Numbered from the stretch's first letter, positions 8,274 through 17,161 are shown. The stretch: 64,000 nucleotides of DNA from Hahella sp050299855 (GCA_050299855.1 JBNKWQ010000030.1:62001-126000), one strand, 5' to 3'. Numbers and translations are program-made. The notes: generated by a model from the sequence alone, not told the origin.

Positions 8274-8714
8274 AATGAGATGCCATCCTGCTCCTTACTA
8301 CCTTGGATTCTACTATGCGAAATAATCAAAAAACCAATATATCCAGATAAATAGATAGCTGCTTGGTGATACCTCCCTTTGACCGCCGGCACAGCAATCA
8401 GGGTGATCGCAAGATCCATCTTCATCTCACTGATGCAGGCAAAAGCACTATGGCAACAGGCTGAAGCCACGAAGCCTGAGTATGTCACTCTATATTCCAT
8501 ATCCAGACTTCAACCCTCTAGTTTTACTAACAATTTTTAAACCACTGTCAACGCGAACAAATTTTCTGCCAGAAGTTCCTTCAAATATTTTTTCAATTTT
8601 TTCGAAACTTTTTGGATTACTGTCAGTCATAGAGTTGCCACATGTGATGGCTGGGTATCAATCAAACCCAGGGACACAGGCATTAACCTAAAAAAGACTT
8701 TGAGGATTTTAGAT
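8274..8714. other. Gap upstream of the buf operon
   Basis: About 440 bases, AT-rich in 8510-8640. It should hold the promoter of the buf operon. I saw no clear sigma-70 or ECF-type match and no convincing gene; a 76-codon minus-strand frame (8270-8500) overlaps the membrane-protein ATG by four bases but has poor coding character. Confidence 0.35.
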
Positions 8715-8978
8715 ATGAACAACAAACTTATTACCGGCGCAGCTGCAGTTTCCGTTCTTGCTGGTGCTATGGCTCTGGCTTCCGGTTCTGCTCTGGCTGA
8801 TGAAAAGAAAATGGAAAAATGCTTTGGTGTGGTTAAAGCCGGTATGAATGACTGTCAGGCCAACGGTCACAGCTGTCAGGGTCATGCGACTAAAAGCGCG
8901 GATGCAGGCGAGTGGGTACTGGTACCTGCCGGTCTGTGCGGAAAGCTTGACGGTGGTTCCCTGAAAGCTGGTATGTAA
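8715..8978 (+). CDS. bufA1: Bufferin-type DUF2282 periplasmic metal-binding peptide precursor
   Basis: 87 residues from ATG 8715, with TGAGGA upstream; a TTG five codons earlier is less likely. A signal peptide of about 28 residues ends in SALA-DEK. The mature peptide has four cysteines (36, 47, 54, 75) in the DUF2282 pattern KCFGVVKAGMNDCQANGHSC and GLCGKL. In the bufferin family the cysteines are modified by the MNIO enzyme BufB with its partner BufC and the product binds copper in the periplasm. All partner genes follow directly, so the assignment rests on both the motif and the operon. The modification state here is inferred from the family. Confidence 0.9.
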   Translation: MNNKLITGAAAVSVLAGAMALASGSALADEKKMEKCFGVVKAGMNDCQANGHSCQGHATKSADAGEWVLVPAGLCGKLDGGSLKAGM

Positions 8979-9075
8979 ACAAGATTCCTGCCGGGAAGGC
9001 GTACTGCCTTCCCGGCGATCTTATTCCTGATTCTGCCTGCTACCGCTAACTGAATTGACCTTCGGACTAATTTCC

Positions 9076-9951
9076 ATGAATCTGAAAGAAACTATAACCT
9101 TGGCCGGTATTGGCGTAAGGGCACCCTATTTTAAGGAATTGGCAGAAAATCGTTTTCCAGTGGGCTTTTTGGAGGCTCACAGTGAAAACTATTTTGGTAA
9201 CAGTCTGTCGCGGGAATATCTGAATCTTATTGGCCAACAGTATCCGCTTAGTCTGCACGGCGTTGGTTTGTCTCTCGGCCGGGCCGACGGGCTTGACCGG
9301 CAACACCTGCACCAGCTTAAACATCTGATTGATGAGCTCAATCCTATTTTGGTATCTGAACATCTGGCCTGGAGCAGCTACCAACATCGCCATGTACCGG
9401 ATCTACTACCGGTCCCTTACGTACAAGAGTCCCTCCAGGTCTTCACTGATCATGTCGAGGAGATGCAACAGGCCCTGGGGCGCCGGATCCTGGTCGAGAA
9501 CCCTTCAAACTATCTGGCATTCAGGCAAACCAATATCCACGAAGCTGACTTTCTGCAATTACTTGCTGAACGCACCAACTGCCAGATTCTGCTGGATGTT
9601 AACAATCTCTATATCTCCAGTATCAATGTCGGTGTCGATCCTGAGGACTATATTTCACGCATCGATCCTGCACATATAGGTCAGTTTCATTTGGCCGGAC
9701 ATATAGAAAGCCGGCAAGGTGGTGACAGGGTACTGATAGACAGCCATAACCAGAAAGTTGCCGATCCGGTTTGGCAGCTTTTCCAACACTGTCTTAACGT
9801 AATTGGTTCGCGGCCAGCTCTGATTGAGTGGGACAGCGATTATCCCGAACTCGATGTCCTGATTGGGGAAGCCAACCGGGCCAGCATGCTGTTAAACGAT
9901 TCCAGTGCTGTGACTCAACCCCAGGCTGCAGCAACGGAGGCTCGTGTATGA
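9076..9951 (+). CDS. bufB: DUF692 multinuclear non-heme iron oxidative enzyme (MNIO), BufB
   Basis: 291 residues from ATG 9076; a TTG at 9055 is possible but less likely. This is a TIM-barrel iron enzyme of the DUF692 family, which modifies cysteines of ribosomally made peptides. The iron-ligand motifs are in order: EAHSENYFG (about 33-41), HGVGLSLG (61-68), SEHLAWS (94-100), VENPSNY, LLDVNNLYIS, HLAGH and IEWDSDYPE near the end. It follows the bufferin precursor by about 100 bp and overlaps the DUF2063 gene by four bases, so the pair is translationally coupled. The substrate is expected to be the DUF2282 precursor. Confidence 0.92.
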   Translation: MNLKETITLAGIGVRAPYFKELAENRFPVGFLEAHSENYFGNSLSREYLNLIGQQYPLSLHGVGLSLGRADGLDRQHLHQLKHLIDELNPILVSEHLAWSSYQHRHVPDLLPVPYVQESLQVFTDHVEEMQQALGRRILVENPSNYLAFRQTNIHEADFLQLLAERTNCQILLDVNNLYISSINVGVDPEDYISRIDPAHIGQFHLAGHIESRQGGDRVLIDSHNQKVADPVWQLFQHCLNVIGSRPALIEWDSDYPELDVLIGEANRASMLLNDSSAVTQPQAAATEARV

Positions 9952-10709
9952 ACCAGCTGGCTGATATACAACAGCATTTTCTCAATAGTTTGCTGACTGC
10001 AGAAGCTGCTAACGAAGGCTCGGAGGGTGGGATCCGCGATTTTATCGACGAACGCTATTTAGCGCGTTTGCAAATATACAGTAGCAACGTCATTACCGGT
10101 ATCACCAACTATTTAAGAGAGGTTTACCCCGTCTTCGACAAGTTGGTAGGTACGGCTTTTTTTGATGCGGTTTGCCAGCGATTTCTGACTCAAACCCCTC
10201 CTGAACAAGGCGATATTCATCTTTACGGTGCTGAACTGGCAGACTTTGTAGACCACTTCGAGCCATTGGCAGAACTACCCTATATGGGAGACCTGGTGCG
10301 GTTGGAATGGCACCATCACCGGGCCTATTACGCGTTACAACATCCATCCCTGGATCTGACGATGGAACAGTCTCAGTTGCTGGAGAGCAGGCCTGTACTT
10401 AATGGCGGCGTCCAACTTGTCCGGTCTGCCTATCCCATAGACAGTATCTGGCAGCAGGTACGGGACGATGCACAGACTTTCTCCGTCGATCTAAAATCAG
10501 GGCCGGCAAATATCCTGGTCTTTAGATTTCAACAGCAAGTGAATGTATGGAGCCTTAATGAAGCCGCCGTTACCCTGCTGGAAAAAATACAATCAGGCAG
10601 TTCTCTCGGCGAGGCCATTGAACTTGCCATGGCCACGGATGGAGGTGAGCAATTGCCGGAGTTTTTGTCCCAGTGTCTGCAGCAATCCATTCTTTGTCGG
10701 GAAATGTAA
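9948..10709 (+). CDS. bufC: DUF2063 putative DNA-binding/partner protein, BufC
   Basis: 253 residues; ATG overlaps the bufB stop (ATGA) and is preceded by GGAGG. The N-terminal DUF2063 domain is visible (LADIQQHFLNSLL; then RLQIYSSNVITGITNYLREVYPV, with the family signature YRNN-like region and FDKLVG). The C-terminal half carries a winged-helix-like domain. Family members bind the precursor peptide and present it to the MNIO enzyme, despite the old DNA-binding label. No signal peptide, as expected for a cytoplasmic partner. Confidence 0.88.
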   Translation: MNQLADIQQHFLNSLLTAEAANEGSEGGIRDFIDERYLARLQIYSSNVITGITNYLREVYPVFDKLVGTAFFDAVCQRFLTQTPPEQGDIHLYGAELADFVDHFEPLAELPYMGDLVRLEWHHHRAYYALQHPSLDLTMEQSQLLESRPVLNGGVQLVRSAYPIDSIWQQVRDDAQTFSVDLKSGPANILVFRFQQQVNVWSLNEAAVTLLEKIQSGSSLGEAIELAMATDGGEQLPEFLSQCLQQSILCREM

Positions 10710-10777
10710 TCCACAGACAGCTGATTTTTTAAGCATGGTTTTAGACGGAACACCCGGACTTTTATTAGGAGCACAAC

Positions 10778-11212
10778 ATGAACGCAATGATTGACCTATC
10801 TGCCAATCTGCTAAAACTGGTAGAGCGCTGGTTGCAGCCTGCCGTAATGCTGGTTGTAAGGGTATTTATCGCTTACGCTTTTTTTAAATCCGGGTTATTG
10901 AAGATCAAGGATTGGGACAGCACCTTATTCCTGTTTGAATACGAATATGTCATTCCCTATGTGCCTCATATGATTGCCGCAGTGTTGGGAACTATCGGCG
11001 AGCTGGTACTTCCAGTCCTACTGGCCTTCGGCCTGGGAGCCCGCATTGGCGCTTTGGGGTTATTGGTCATGACGCTGGTGATTGAGACTTTTATCTATCC
11101 AGGTACTCAGGAACATTATTACTGGATGTCTATTCTGGCGCTGCTTGCCATGACCGGCCCTGGTACCCTATCGGTGGATCATCTGATACGGCGCCGCGTA
11201 CTTGCCGCCTGA
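10778..11212 (+). CDS. bufD: DoxX-family membrane protein, BufD
   Basis: 144 residues with TTAGGAGC upstream. Four membrane spans of the DoxX fold are visible, with the family signature FIAYAFFKSGLLKIKDW in the first helix and the end GPGTLSVDHLIRR. DoxX proteins occur in many buf operons as the last gene; the role in metal or redox handling is not settled. It follows bufC by 68 bp on the same strand. Confidence 0.88.
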   Translation: MNAMIDLSANLLKLVERWLQPAVMLVVRVFIAYAFFKSGLLKIKDWDSTLFLFEYEYVIPYVPHMIAAVLGTIGELVLPVLLAFGLGARIGALGLLVMTLVIETFIYPGTQEHYYWMSILALLAMTGPGTLSVDHLIRRRVLAA

Positions 11213-11587
11213 TCCCTGTTAATGGTCACTTCCACCAGGTTATCTGTATCATCCTGGTGGCTAACAGTATTAAAGGCAATATCAGTTTTCAGGTATTCCC
11301 AATTACCAGTATGGTGAGGTTCAACCTATACTAGGTTTAAAATCTTTACTGTTCAGGGCTACTGATTTGAGATTCACTCCGGCGTTAAGCCTATGATTAC
11401 CTGTCAAGCCTGGACAGACTGGACCTGATATAAAAATTTAATGCCTTTCTGATTGAGGAATCAGATGTTGTCGAGCAATTAAAAAAGCAGTTTCAGGTTG
11501 AAGGAGGACTGGGGTTTGAGCGACGTGCAGTACACCGCTGACCTTTTGCACAAAACCCAAAACCGGCACGCCGAATGGAGGACGACA
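11213..11587. other. Intergenic region after the buf operon with one hairpin
   Basis: About 375 bases without a gene. A perfect 8-bp stem CCACCAGG/CCTGGTGG lies at 11232-11260, twenty bases after the DoxX stop. It has no T-run, so it is a weak candidate for a transcription end. Nothing else recognised. Confidence 0.4.
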
Positions 11588-12481
11588 ATGCCCGATAAAC
11601 AAAAGCAAGAAATTCCGCAAATCGCCTTTGATTGGTATGACCAGTACGCCCACGGCCAGATTGATCGCCGCACGTTTATGGCAAGGCTCAGCCAACTGAC
11701 TGCCGCCGGGCTCAGTCTGGGCACATTAACGAGTGCCCTGTTGCCAAACTATGCTCTGGCAGAACAGGTCTCATTCAATGACCCTGCGATCAAAGCCCAA
11801 TATGTGATTTTTGATTCCCCCAAGGGACATGGCAAAGGTCGGGGATATCTGGTGATGCCTACAGCCCATGAGGGCAAGGGGCCTGTGATACTGGTTGTGC
11901 ATGAAAACCGCGGTTTAAATCCGTACATAGCTGATGTAGCCAGGCGCTTGGCGAAAAGGGGATATATCGCCCTGGCACCGGATGCGCTCTACCCGTTAGG
12001 GGGCTATCCCGGCAATGACGATGAAGGCAAAGCAATGCAAAGTTCAATGGACAAAGGAAAAATTGAACAAGACTTTATAGCTGCTGCCGCTTATTTGAAA
12101 CATCATGAACGAAGCAATGGCAAGCTGGGAGTGGTTGGTTTTTGCTTTGGCGGCTATATCACCAACACACTGGCTGCCGCTGCACCGGACTTGGTTAATG
12201 CCGCAGTCCCCTTCTATGGAACACCACCAAAACCTGAATTAATCCCTAACATTAAGGCGCCGTTATTGTTGCAATTCGGCGCGCTGGACGATCGTGTCAA
12301 TGCGACCTGGCCAGCCTACAAGGAAGCTCTAAAGGCTAACGATGTACGCTACACAGCCTATACCTACCCAGGGGTTAACCATGGTTTTCACAACGACTCA
12401 ACCGCCCGATATGATGCACAGGCAGCAGAATTAGCCTGGCTGCGGACGCTGGAGTTTTTTGACAAGGAATTGAATGGTTAG
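11588..12481 (+). CDS. Dienelactone hydrolase-family protein with Tat-type signal
   Basis: 297 residues from ATG 11588 (GGAG seven bases upstream); the open frame extends upstream by 30 codons without coding character. The N terminus has a twin-arginine motif (IDRRTFM, about 35-41) and a hydrophobic segment ending YALA, so export by Tat is likely. The alpha/beta-hydrolase core shows the dienelactone hydrolase triad: the nucleophile Cys in GFCFGGY, Asp in ALDDRVN and His in NHGFHND. The substrate is unknown; many exported members are not linked to aromatic degradation. Single gene with its own terminator. Confidence 0.87.
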   Translation: MPDKQKQEIPQIAFDWYDQYAHGQIDRRTFMARLSQLTAAGLSLGTLTSALLPNYALAEQVSFNDPAIKAQYVIFDSPKGHGKGRGYLVMPTAHEGKGPVILVVHENRGLNPYIADVARRLAKRGYIALAPDALYPLGGYPGNDDEGKAMQSSMDKGKIEQDFIAAAAYLKHHERSNGKLGVVGFCFGGYITNTLAAAAPDLVNAAVPFYGTPPKPELIPNIKAPLLLQFGALDDRVNATWPAYKEALKANDVRYTAYTYPGVNHGFHNDSTARYDAQAAELAWLRTLEFFDKELNG

Positions 12482-12516
12482 TCTGAACTAGGGAGTTAGC
12501 CAGTTACAGGTTGTCT

Positions 12517-12545
12517 AAAAAGGGGCTTTGGATAAGCCCCTTTTT
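12517..12545. terminator. Bidirectional rho-independent terminator
   Basis: Stem AAAAGGGGCTT with AAGCCCCTTTTT around a 4-base loop, A-run on one side and T-run on the other. It serves the hydrolase gene (plus) and the convergent Kazal lipoprotein gene (minus). Confidence 0.85.
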
Positions 12546-12551
12546 ATCTGG

Positions 12552-12833
12552 CTAGCCGCCGGTACAGGTGCCTGCTTGATAGGAAACTATCGCCGGGTCA
12601 GAACAGGCAGAACAGCCGCTGGGGAAGTCCTTGGGCTGCCGCTCTCGGTTCCAGCCGCAGACAGGGTTATAAATCATTGTGCACCTTTGGGGACGTGGTT
12701 CCGAACAAACTGTTTGGCTGTCGTTAGGCACTATATCCTTGGACGGCTGATAGGTACCTTGGTCCAGCGTCCTATGTTCACCCCCACTGGCGTCCGCCAT
12801 ACACCCTGCCAGCAGAGTTAACAGAATGGTCAT
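12552..12833 (-). CDS. Small lipoprotein with a Kazal-like protease-inhibitor domain
   Basis: 93 residues from ATG 12833; the frame is open further upstream to 12983 but that part is not signal-like. A lipoprotein signal (MTILLTLLAGC, lipobox LAGC) leaves a mature protein with six cysteines besides the lipid one. The second half matches the Kazal pattern: the inhibitory CTMIYNPVCGW core, then GCSACSDPAIVSYQAGTC. Kazal domains inhibit serine proteases by binding their active site; bacterial lipoprotein versions are usually annotated as such and their targets are seldom known. It would sit on the periplasmic or outer face. Confidence 0.75.
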   Translation of the reverse strand: MTILLTLLAGCMADASGGEHRTLDQGTYQPSKDIVPNDSQTVCSEPRPQRCTMIYNPVCGWNRERQPKDFPSGCSACSDPAIVSYQAGTCTGG

Positions 12834-13213
12834 CACAACCAATTTTCCAAGTACTGCTGATGTCAGGCCATTAAATCGCTGACAACAAGTAAAAAGGCTC
12901 CCCTTTAAGCAGTCCCCGGGGATTCTGAGCTTAGCCGCCCAGAAACTTTTCAGTACATTGCAAATCCGATTCCCCACAATCATGTCTCCCCATGATTTAA
13001 AACGAAGATGAAGTAACTAATATAGTTGCTCTTCCATTGATCGACTACATTGCCTCCTTCAAGGAGACCTTTATTCAATTTTCAGGAGTCTGTCGGACTT
13101 ATACGTTCGTTACGAAAAAGTCCGACAGGCTCCTAGGATGAACTGCATATCAGCCAACGTGCTAAAATAGCTGAACATTGTTTTACCAGCAGCAAGGTCG
13201 CGGAGTCTATACC
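12834..13213. other. Intergenic region with inverted-repeat element
   Basis: About 380 bases between divergent genes. Besides promoters, which I could not call, it carries the long inverted repeat listed separately. No gene seen. Confidence 0.4.
13085..13133. repeat. Long inverted repeat (REP- or MITE-like hairpin)
   Basis: A 16-bp stem GGAGTCTGTCGGACTT (13085-13100) pairs with 13118-13133 with a single G-T pair, around a 17-base loop. There is no T-run, so it is not a plain terminator. Stems with the CTGTCGGACTT core resemble dispersed intergenic repeats, but only one copy is in this window. Confidence 0.6.
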
Positions 13214-13717
13214 ATGAGGTTCTGGCCGGTTATCCTGTTCGTCGTTTCCAGTAATTTGCACACTGAAATATACAAATGCATCAGTGTCAACGGAACCGTC
13301 TATGCCGATGAGCCCTGCGGAAAGTCTGCCGAAATAGTTCAATTACCGCCAGCGGGTAAAGCTACCGGAATTAAGTTTTCAAACAGTAGCATGGATCAGG
13401 TAAGTCACGACCTGGAGCATACCCGCAAGAGTGAGGCACTGGAACGCGATATACGCCATCAGCAGAGAGCAATAGAACAACTTGAAAAAGACTATGCGGA
13501 TGAAAGGTCCCGCCTTAAACAGGCGCTGGACGAGCATCTTCGAGGTGCTAACGCCAGCATTTGGTATTCAGACCTCTATAGTCGTGAAGCCTACCATGAA
13601 AGAAAGCGGCGGTTGGAAGAAGACATTAACCAGCTGTACTTTGAATATCACGCCAATCGCAGGCAGGTGATCGACCGGTTGGACGAGCTGAAAACCATGC
13701 GCCAGGCATTAGAATAA
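13214..13717 (+). CDS. DUF4124-type exported protein with coiled coil
   Basis: 167 residues from ATG 13214 with GGAG upstream. A short signal sequence (MRFWPVILFVVSS) precedes the DUF4124-like segment IYKCISVNGTVYADEPCG (about 20-37), the same fold start as in the protein at 22266-22733 (IYKWVDEQGKVHFSDRP). The remainder is a long charged helix (about 60-160, RQHQ/EERS-type heptads) that should form a coiled coil. Periplasmic location expected. Function not known for the family. Confidence 0.75.
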   Translation: MRFWPVILFVVSSNLHTEIYKCISVNGTVYADEPCGKSAEIVQLPPAGKATGIKFSNSSMDQVSHDLEHTRKSEALERDIRHQQRAIEQLEKDYADERSRLKQALDEHLRGANASIWYSDLYSREAYHERKRRLEEDINQLYFEYHANRRQVIDRLDELKTMRQALE

Positions 13718-13753
13718 TTCTCTATTCATCAGCAATTAGCTAAACAACGGCAA

Positions 13754-14230
13754 TTAGCCGATAAGCGGTAGCGGCTTAAATATCATCAACCAGAAAATAA
13801 CTAATATGGCCATAAATGCCGGAATTCCCAATGATACCCAGGCGCGCATGTAGCGCTTAAATTCCGGCGCCATTACCCCCGCTTCCATGGATGCCTCAGC
13901 TAACGACTTTAGCCTGTATTGAATCCACACAACCGGCAACCAGCAGACGCCTATAAACAGGAACAAGCTTATGACGGTAAGAAACCAGGTTGAGGTAAAC
14001 GAATAGCCCAAGACCTTCATCAATAGCAATCCGGTAACCAGTTGCGTCACCACTGCCGGGGCGGTAAATACCCAGTCCGCCAGGATAACTTGCCTGGCGG
14101 TAGCACTGATTACCTGAGGATTTCCGGTTTTGCCTGCCATCAACATAAAGAAGGCTATACCGGTTCCGGTACCTGCAATGATGACAGCTGAAAGGACGTG
14201 GACTAATTTAAGGGCAAGGTAGCTATCCAC
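13754..14230 (-). CDS. DUF2269 integral membrane protein
   Basis: 158 residues with four hydrophobic spans (about 6-28, 52-72, 80-100, 135-154). The first span includes the family-type KLVHVLSAVIIAGTGTG, and the protein fits DUF2269 in length and layout. It overlaps the upstream oxidoreductase gene by 8 bp, so both are one transcript. Function unknown. Confidence 0.75.
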   Translation of the reverse strand: MDSYLALKLVHVLSAVIIAGTGTGIAFFMLMAGKTGNPQVISATARQVILADWVFTAPAVVTQLVTGLLLMKVLGYSFTSTWFLTVISLFLFIGVCWLPVVWIQYRLKSLAEASMEAGVMAPEFKRYMRAWVSLGIPAFMAILVIFWLMIFKPLPLIG

Positions 14231-15344
14231 CGAACTGTTCCTTCACTTTCAATCCCCAGGCCTTGGCATAGGGGGCAAAATCCTCAAGACCGTATAGTCC
14301 CAGGCAAGGATAGGCCCCTGGTTTTAGCATTTCACCTCTCAAGATCTTCTTAACAACAATCAGAGTTGAGATGGTGGGGATGTTCGGGCCGACACCATTT
14401 TCGGCAATCAGGGTCCAGGTCAGTGATTTTGCCTCCTCCTGGACATCTGTCCCCTGCATGACGACCTGCATTCCCCCTTTATCGGTGCCAAACCCCTGAA
14501 ACCATTCGCTGCATTTGAAAATTGGTCGAGTAAACTTTGACCAGTCTTTAACAAGCCCTAATTTCGCCACTTTGGCCATCAGCACCATGCCCAGGTGCAA
14601 CAGGGACAACTCCAGCCCTGCCTGAAATCTAACACTGTCCCTGACTTGATAGGCATGAGGAAACAATTCCAGATCCGGCACCTCGACATTGGCCAACCAG
14701 CGAGGCCCCAATCCCTCGCCAAAGTCCTCGCGCCTCAAATCCATCCAGCCATATACCGTCTGCCAGCTCCCCTCCGAAAAAACGGGAAAAGCATGGCCGG
14801 TGTAGGACAAGATGGCCTTTACTGTTGCCTCACCCCTATCTGCCCTGTTACCTGGAGCAATAGCAATATCGATGGAGTCAATACGGCTGAACTCCCCTCT
14901 GTAGTGCTCAATAACCGCAGATGACAATCCAGGTACCGAACTGGCTCCGGCCACAATCATTACCTCCTGCCGTTTGGCTTGAGCATCAAGACGGCCGATG
15001 TCACAGACAAAGCGGCGGTCATCCGCAAGATCAATATAGTGTGCTTTGATCGCCAGACAGGCTTCAGGAACCCGATATGACTGACCCTGAAACGGGCCAC
15101 CGGTATGAATGACGATGTCTGGAGACAGCCTGCCGAGCTCGGATGAAAAATCCGGGCTGCTAATATCCAGCTGAACCGGCACGAGACTAGCCCGTGACTG
15201 TGGTTGAAGTCTATTGGTCAAATCCTGCGCTTTGTGTTGATGACGGCCTGCAATCAAGATAATGAGGTCGCCTAACCGGCACAGATCTTCGGTGATTCGC
15301 CTGCCAAAGTTTCCATAGCCACCCAGTACTAGAATTGTTTGCAT
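14223..15344 (-). CDS. Saccharopine dehydrogenase-like NADP-binding oxidoreductase
   Basis: 373 residues from ATG 15344 (GGGAG upstream); an ATG 25 codons earlier lacks a site. The N-terminal Rossmann motif is VLGGYGNFGRRITEDL, followed by the family signature HTGGPFQGQSYRVPEACL and HYIDLADDR. The C-terminal part matches membrane-associated or trans-acting enoyl reductase-like members rather than the lysine-pathway enzyme. The substrate is unknown. It is coupled by overlap to the DUF2269 gene. Confidence 0.8.
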   Translation of the reverse strand: MQTILVLGGYGNFGRRITEDLCRLGDLIILIAGRHQHKAQDLTNRLQPQSRASLVPVQLDISSPDFSSELGRLSPDIVIHTGGPFQGQSYRVPEACLAIKAHYIDLADDRRFVCDIGRLDAQAKRQEVMIVAGASSVPGLSSAVIEHYRGEFSRIDSIDIAIAPGNRADRGEATVKAILSYTGHAFPVFSEGSWQTVYGWMDLRREDFGEGLGPRWLANVEVPDLELFPHAYQVRDSVRFQAGLELSLLHLGMVLMAKVAKLGLVKDWSKFTRPIFKCSEWFQGFGTDKGGMQVVMQGTDVQEEAKSLTWTLIAENGVGPNIPTISTLIVVKKILRGEMLKPGAYPCLGLYGLEDFAPYAKAWGLKVKEQFGG

Positions 15345-15566
15345 CTCCACTCCCTTTTTTGGCACAGCGTCGTATTTAGCGCATAGATTTTTCCAGAGGG
15401 AATGATCAAGATCAAACAAGCTGTCCAGGGATGCACTATATTAATTAAGCAGGAAAATTGTTTAACTAATAAGAAGAAATTCGTACTGGCGGCTATGTCT
15501 GATTCTGGCTCTGTTCCAGAAGGTGAGTTTATCTGTCAGCCCGATGATTATTCAAGGAGAATGGCA

Positions 15567-16040
15567 ATGCACGAATTACTTTCTGAGCTCCAAAGCTTTC
15601 ATCACCAAACCTCTGAAAAAGCTGGTGATCTCGCCAGATTCACGAAAGTGCTCGCACAGAATGGTGAAGACCATGTTCGTGAAACCATTCTGGAAATGTT
15701 GGAAGCTTTTAACAGCGAAGAAGAGCATGCCCATCATCACAATGAAGAGCTCATCAGGGAGGCCTTGATCAGCACTGGCGCCCCGATTCATCGCAGAGTT
15801 GAACAGATAGAAAAGGACCATCATGCCTTCGGCCGCATCATGTCCAATCTGCTGGATCAGTGCCGGGATCATAAAGTTTCATCAGCCGTACTAAGCAGCC
15901 AGATCAATGACTACATTGATAAATATTTTGATCACCTTGAAGCAGAAGAAACCATATTCTTCCCCATGGCAGACAAATGGCTCGAAGAAGAACAGTGGGA
16001 AGCCATCAAAAAATCCTGGCAACAACCTTCAAAAGATTAA
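15567..16040 (+). CDS. Hemerythrin HHE-domain protein
   Basis: 157 residues from ATG 15567, which has AAGGAG seven bases upstream; the open frame begins at 15402 but lacks an upstream ribosome site. A four-helix hemerythrin fold is indicated by the His/Glu set: His12/13, His54-58 with Glu61, His85/86, and HLEAEE (His123, Glu127) at the end. The di-iron site would bind O2 or NO, or sense redox or iron state. Cytoplasmic. Divergent from the oxidoreductase gene. Confidence 0.82.
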   Translation: MHELLSELQSFHHQTSEKAGDLARFTKVLAQNGEDHVRETILEMLEAFNSEEEHAHHHNEELIREALISTGAPIHRRVEQIEKDHHAFGRIMSNLLDQCRDHKVSSAVLSSQINDYIDKYFDHLEAEETIFFPMADKWLEEEQWEAIKKSWQQPSKD

Positions 16041-16379
16041 TGCAGTTTTCCAGAAACTAATCAGACATCCTCTGTCGGCAGCAGAATATCGCCTTCAATA
16101 GACTGGCGGCTTTATGTAGCTCATATGGATAGAGCACGAACTGAGAGTGATCCCACCGATACTATTTAACCGTTTTTCCAAAAAAACAGCCCTATTCCTA
16201 TACTTATATCTCTATTTTTCTATTTCTTTGGCCATATCTGCGCAAAAAAGTACGATATTCATCCAGCAGAGTATAAGAGTTATTGCAACAATTGGCGCAT
16301 AGTAAGCCTATCATCAATTTAAAACGTCCATTGAAAACAATAATGAGCCATCAGCTCAATATCAGATTGGCACGAGACT
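16041..16379. other. Intergenic region, nothing recognised
   Basis: About 340 AT-rich bases between the hemerythrin gene and the broken AraC gene. No gene, terminator or RNA was recognised. Confidence 0.4.
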
Positions 16380-17050
16380 ATGTATAAATTGAATGGCAAG
16401 TCGGCTAAGTCAAATAAGGGAACCCCCGAGTTTGAGATTACTGATCCTAATGGTGAGACAGTTCGGTATATCCAACATGGCTTCCCCAGCGATCTTATCC
16501 GCTGGCATGCTCATGATGAATATGAACTGCACTTTATCGTGGCGACTACCGGAAAGGTATTTGTAGGCGACTATGTCGGCATATTTACACCTGGCCAGTT
16601 AATTCTCACCGGCCCTAACCTTCCACATAACTGGGTTACACAATCCAATGGCAACAGAGTCTATTCAAAACGGGATAAGGTTGTTAATTTCACGGGGAGG
16701 ACCTGATTCAACAGGTTCGCCATTATTTAGAGGAGATTGCCAAGAGCAGCGGATTACGCCGATTAACGGCATTTTTGAATATCATGAATTTGCTGGCTGA
16801 AGCCGACGAGTATCAATTGCTATCAACAGAAGACTTCCTTTCAGTCAGAGGCGAAAAAAACCAGCAACGGGTAAATCAGGCATTAAATTATATCCTGGAC
16901 GCCTATCATCAAAATATCAGTCTGGAAGAAGTGGCAGACCACATGAACATGCAGCCCACCTACTTTTCCAAATTCTTCCGACAAGCTACCGGCCGACGTT
17001 TTGTAGAGTTCGTCAACAGTCTGAGAATTACGCGCGCTTGTGATCTTTGA
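16380..17050 (+). pseudogene. Broken AraC-family transcriptional regulator
   Basis: The first frame (16380-16706) gives a cupin-type sensor domain (RWHAHDEYELHFI, then FTPGQLILTGPNLPHNW) and stops at FTGRT. The second frame, shifted by two bases, continues as DLIQQVRHYLEEIAKSSGLRR and the first AraC helix-turn-helix (ISLEEVADHMNMQPTYFSKFFRQATG). About 25-30 residues expected between the domains are missing, and the protein ends at ITRACDL, before the second helix-turn-helix. A frameshift, an internal deletion and a C-terminal truncation together make it a decayed gene of the cupin-plus-AraC type. Confidence 0.8.
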
Positions 17051-17161
17051 GTATCGCAAACTCAGCGCAGTGGCTGTCTCCTGAAGGTGCCTGGGATCAC
17101 GAAGTGAATCCTCGTCGTCGCCGTCATAAAGACTAAACTTCCCTGTAGGTTCAACACCATT

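Noticed and set aside
8270..8500. 76-codon minus-strand frame overlapping the membrane-protein start by 4 bases
   Set aside because: Poor coding character and no family; the overlap alone is not enough.
8482..8691. Plus-strand frame upstream of the buf operon
   Set aside because: No signal peptide, homology or good ribosome site; lies in the promoter region.
11232..11260. Hairpin after bufD as a terminator
   Set aside because: Stem is good but there is no T-run, so it is listed only as a weak candidate.
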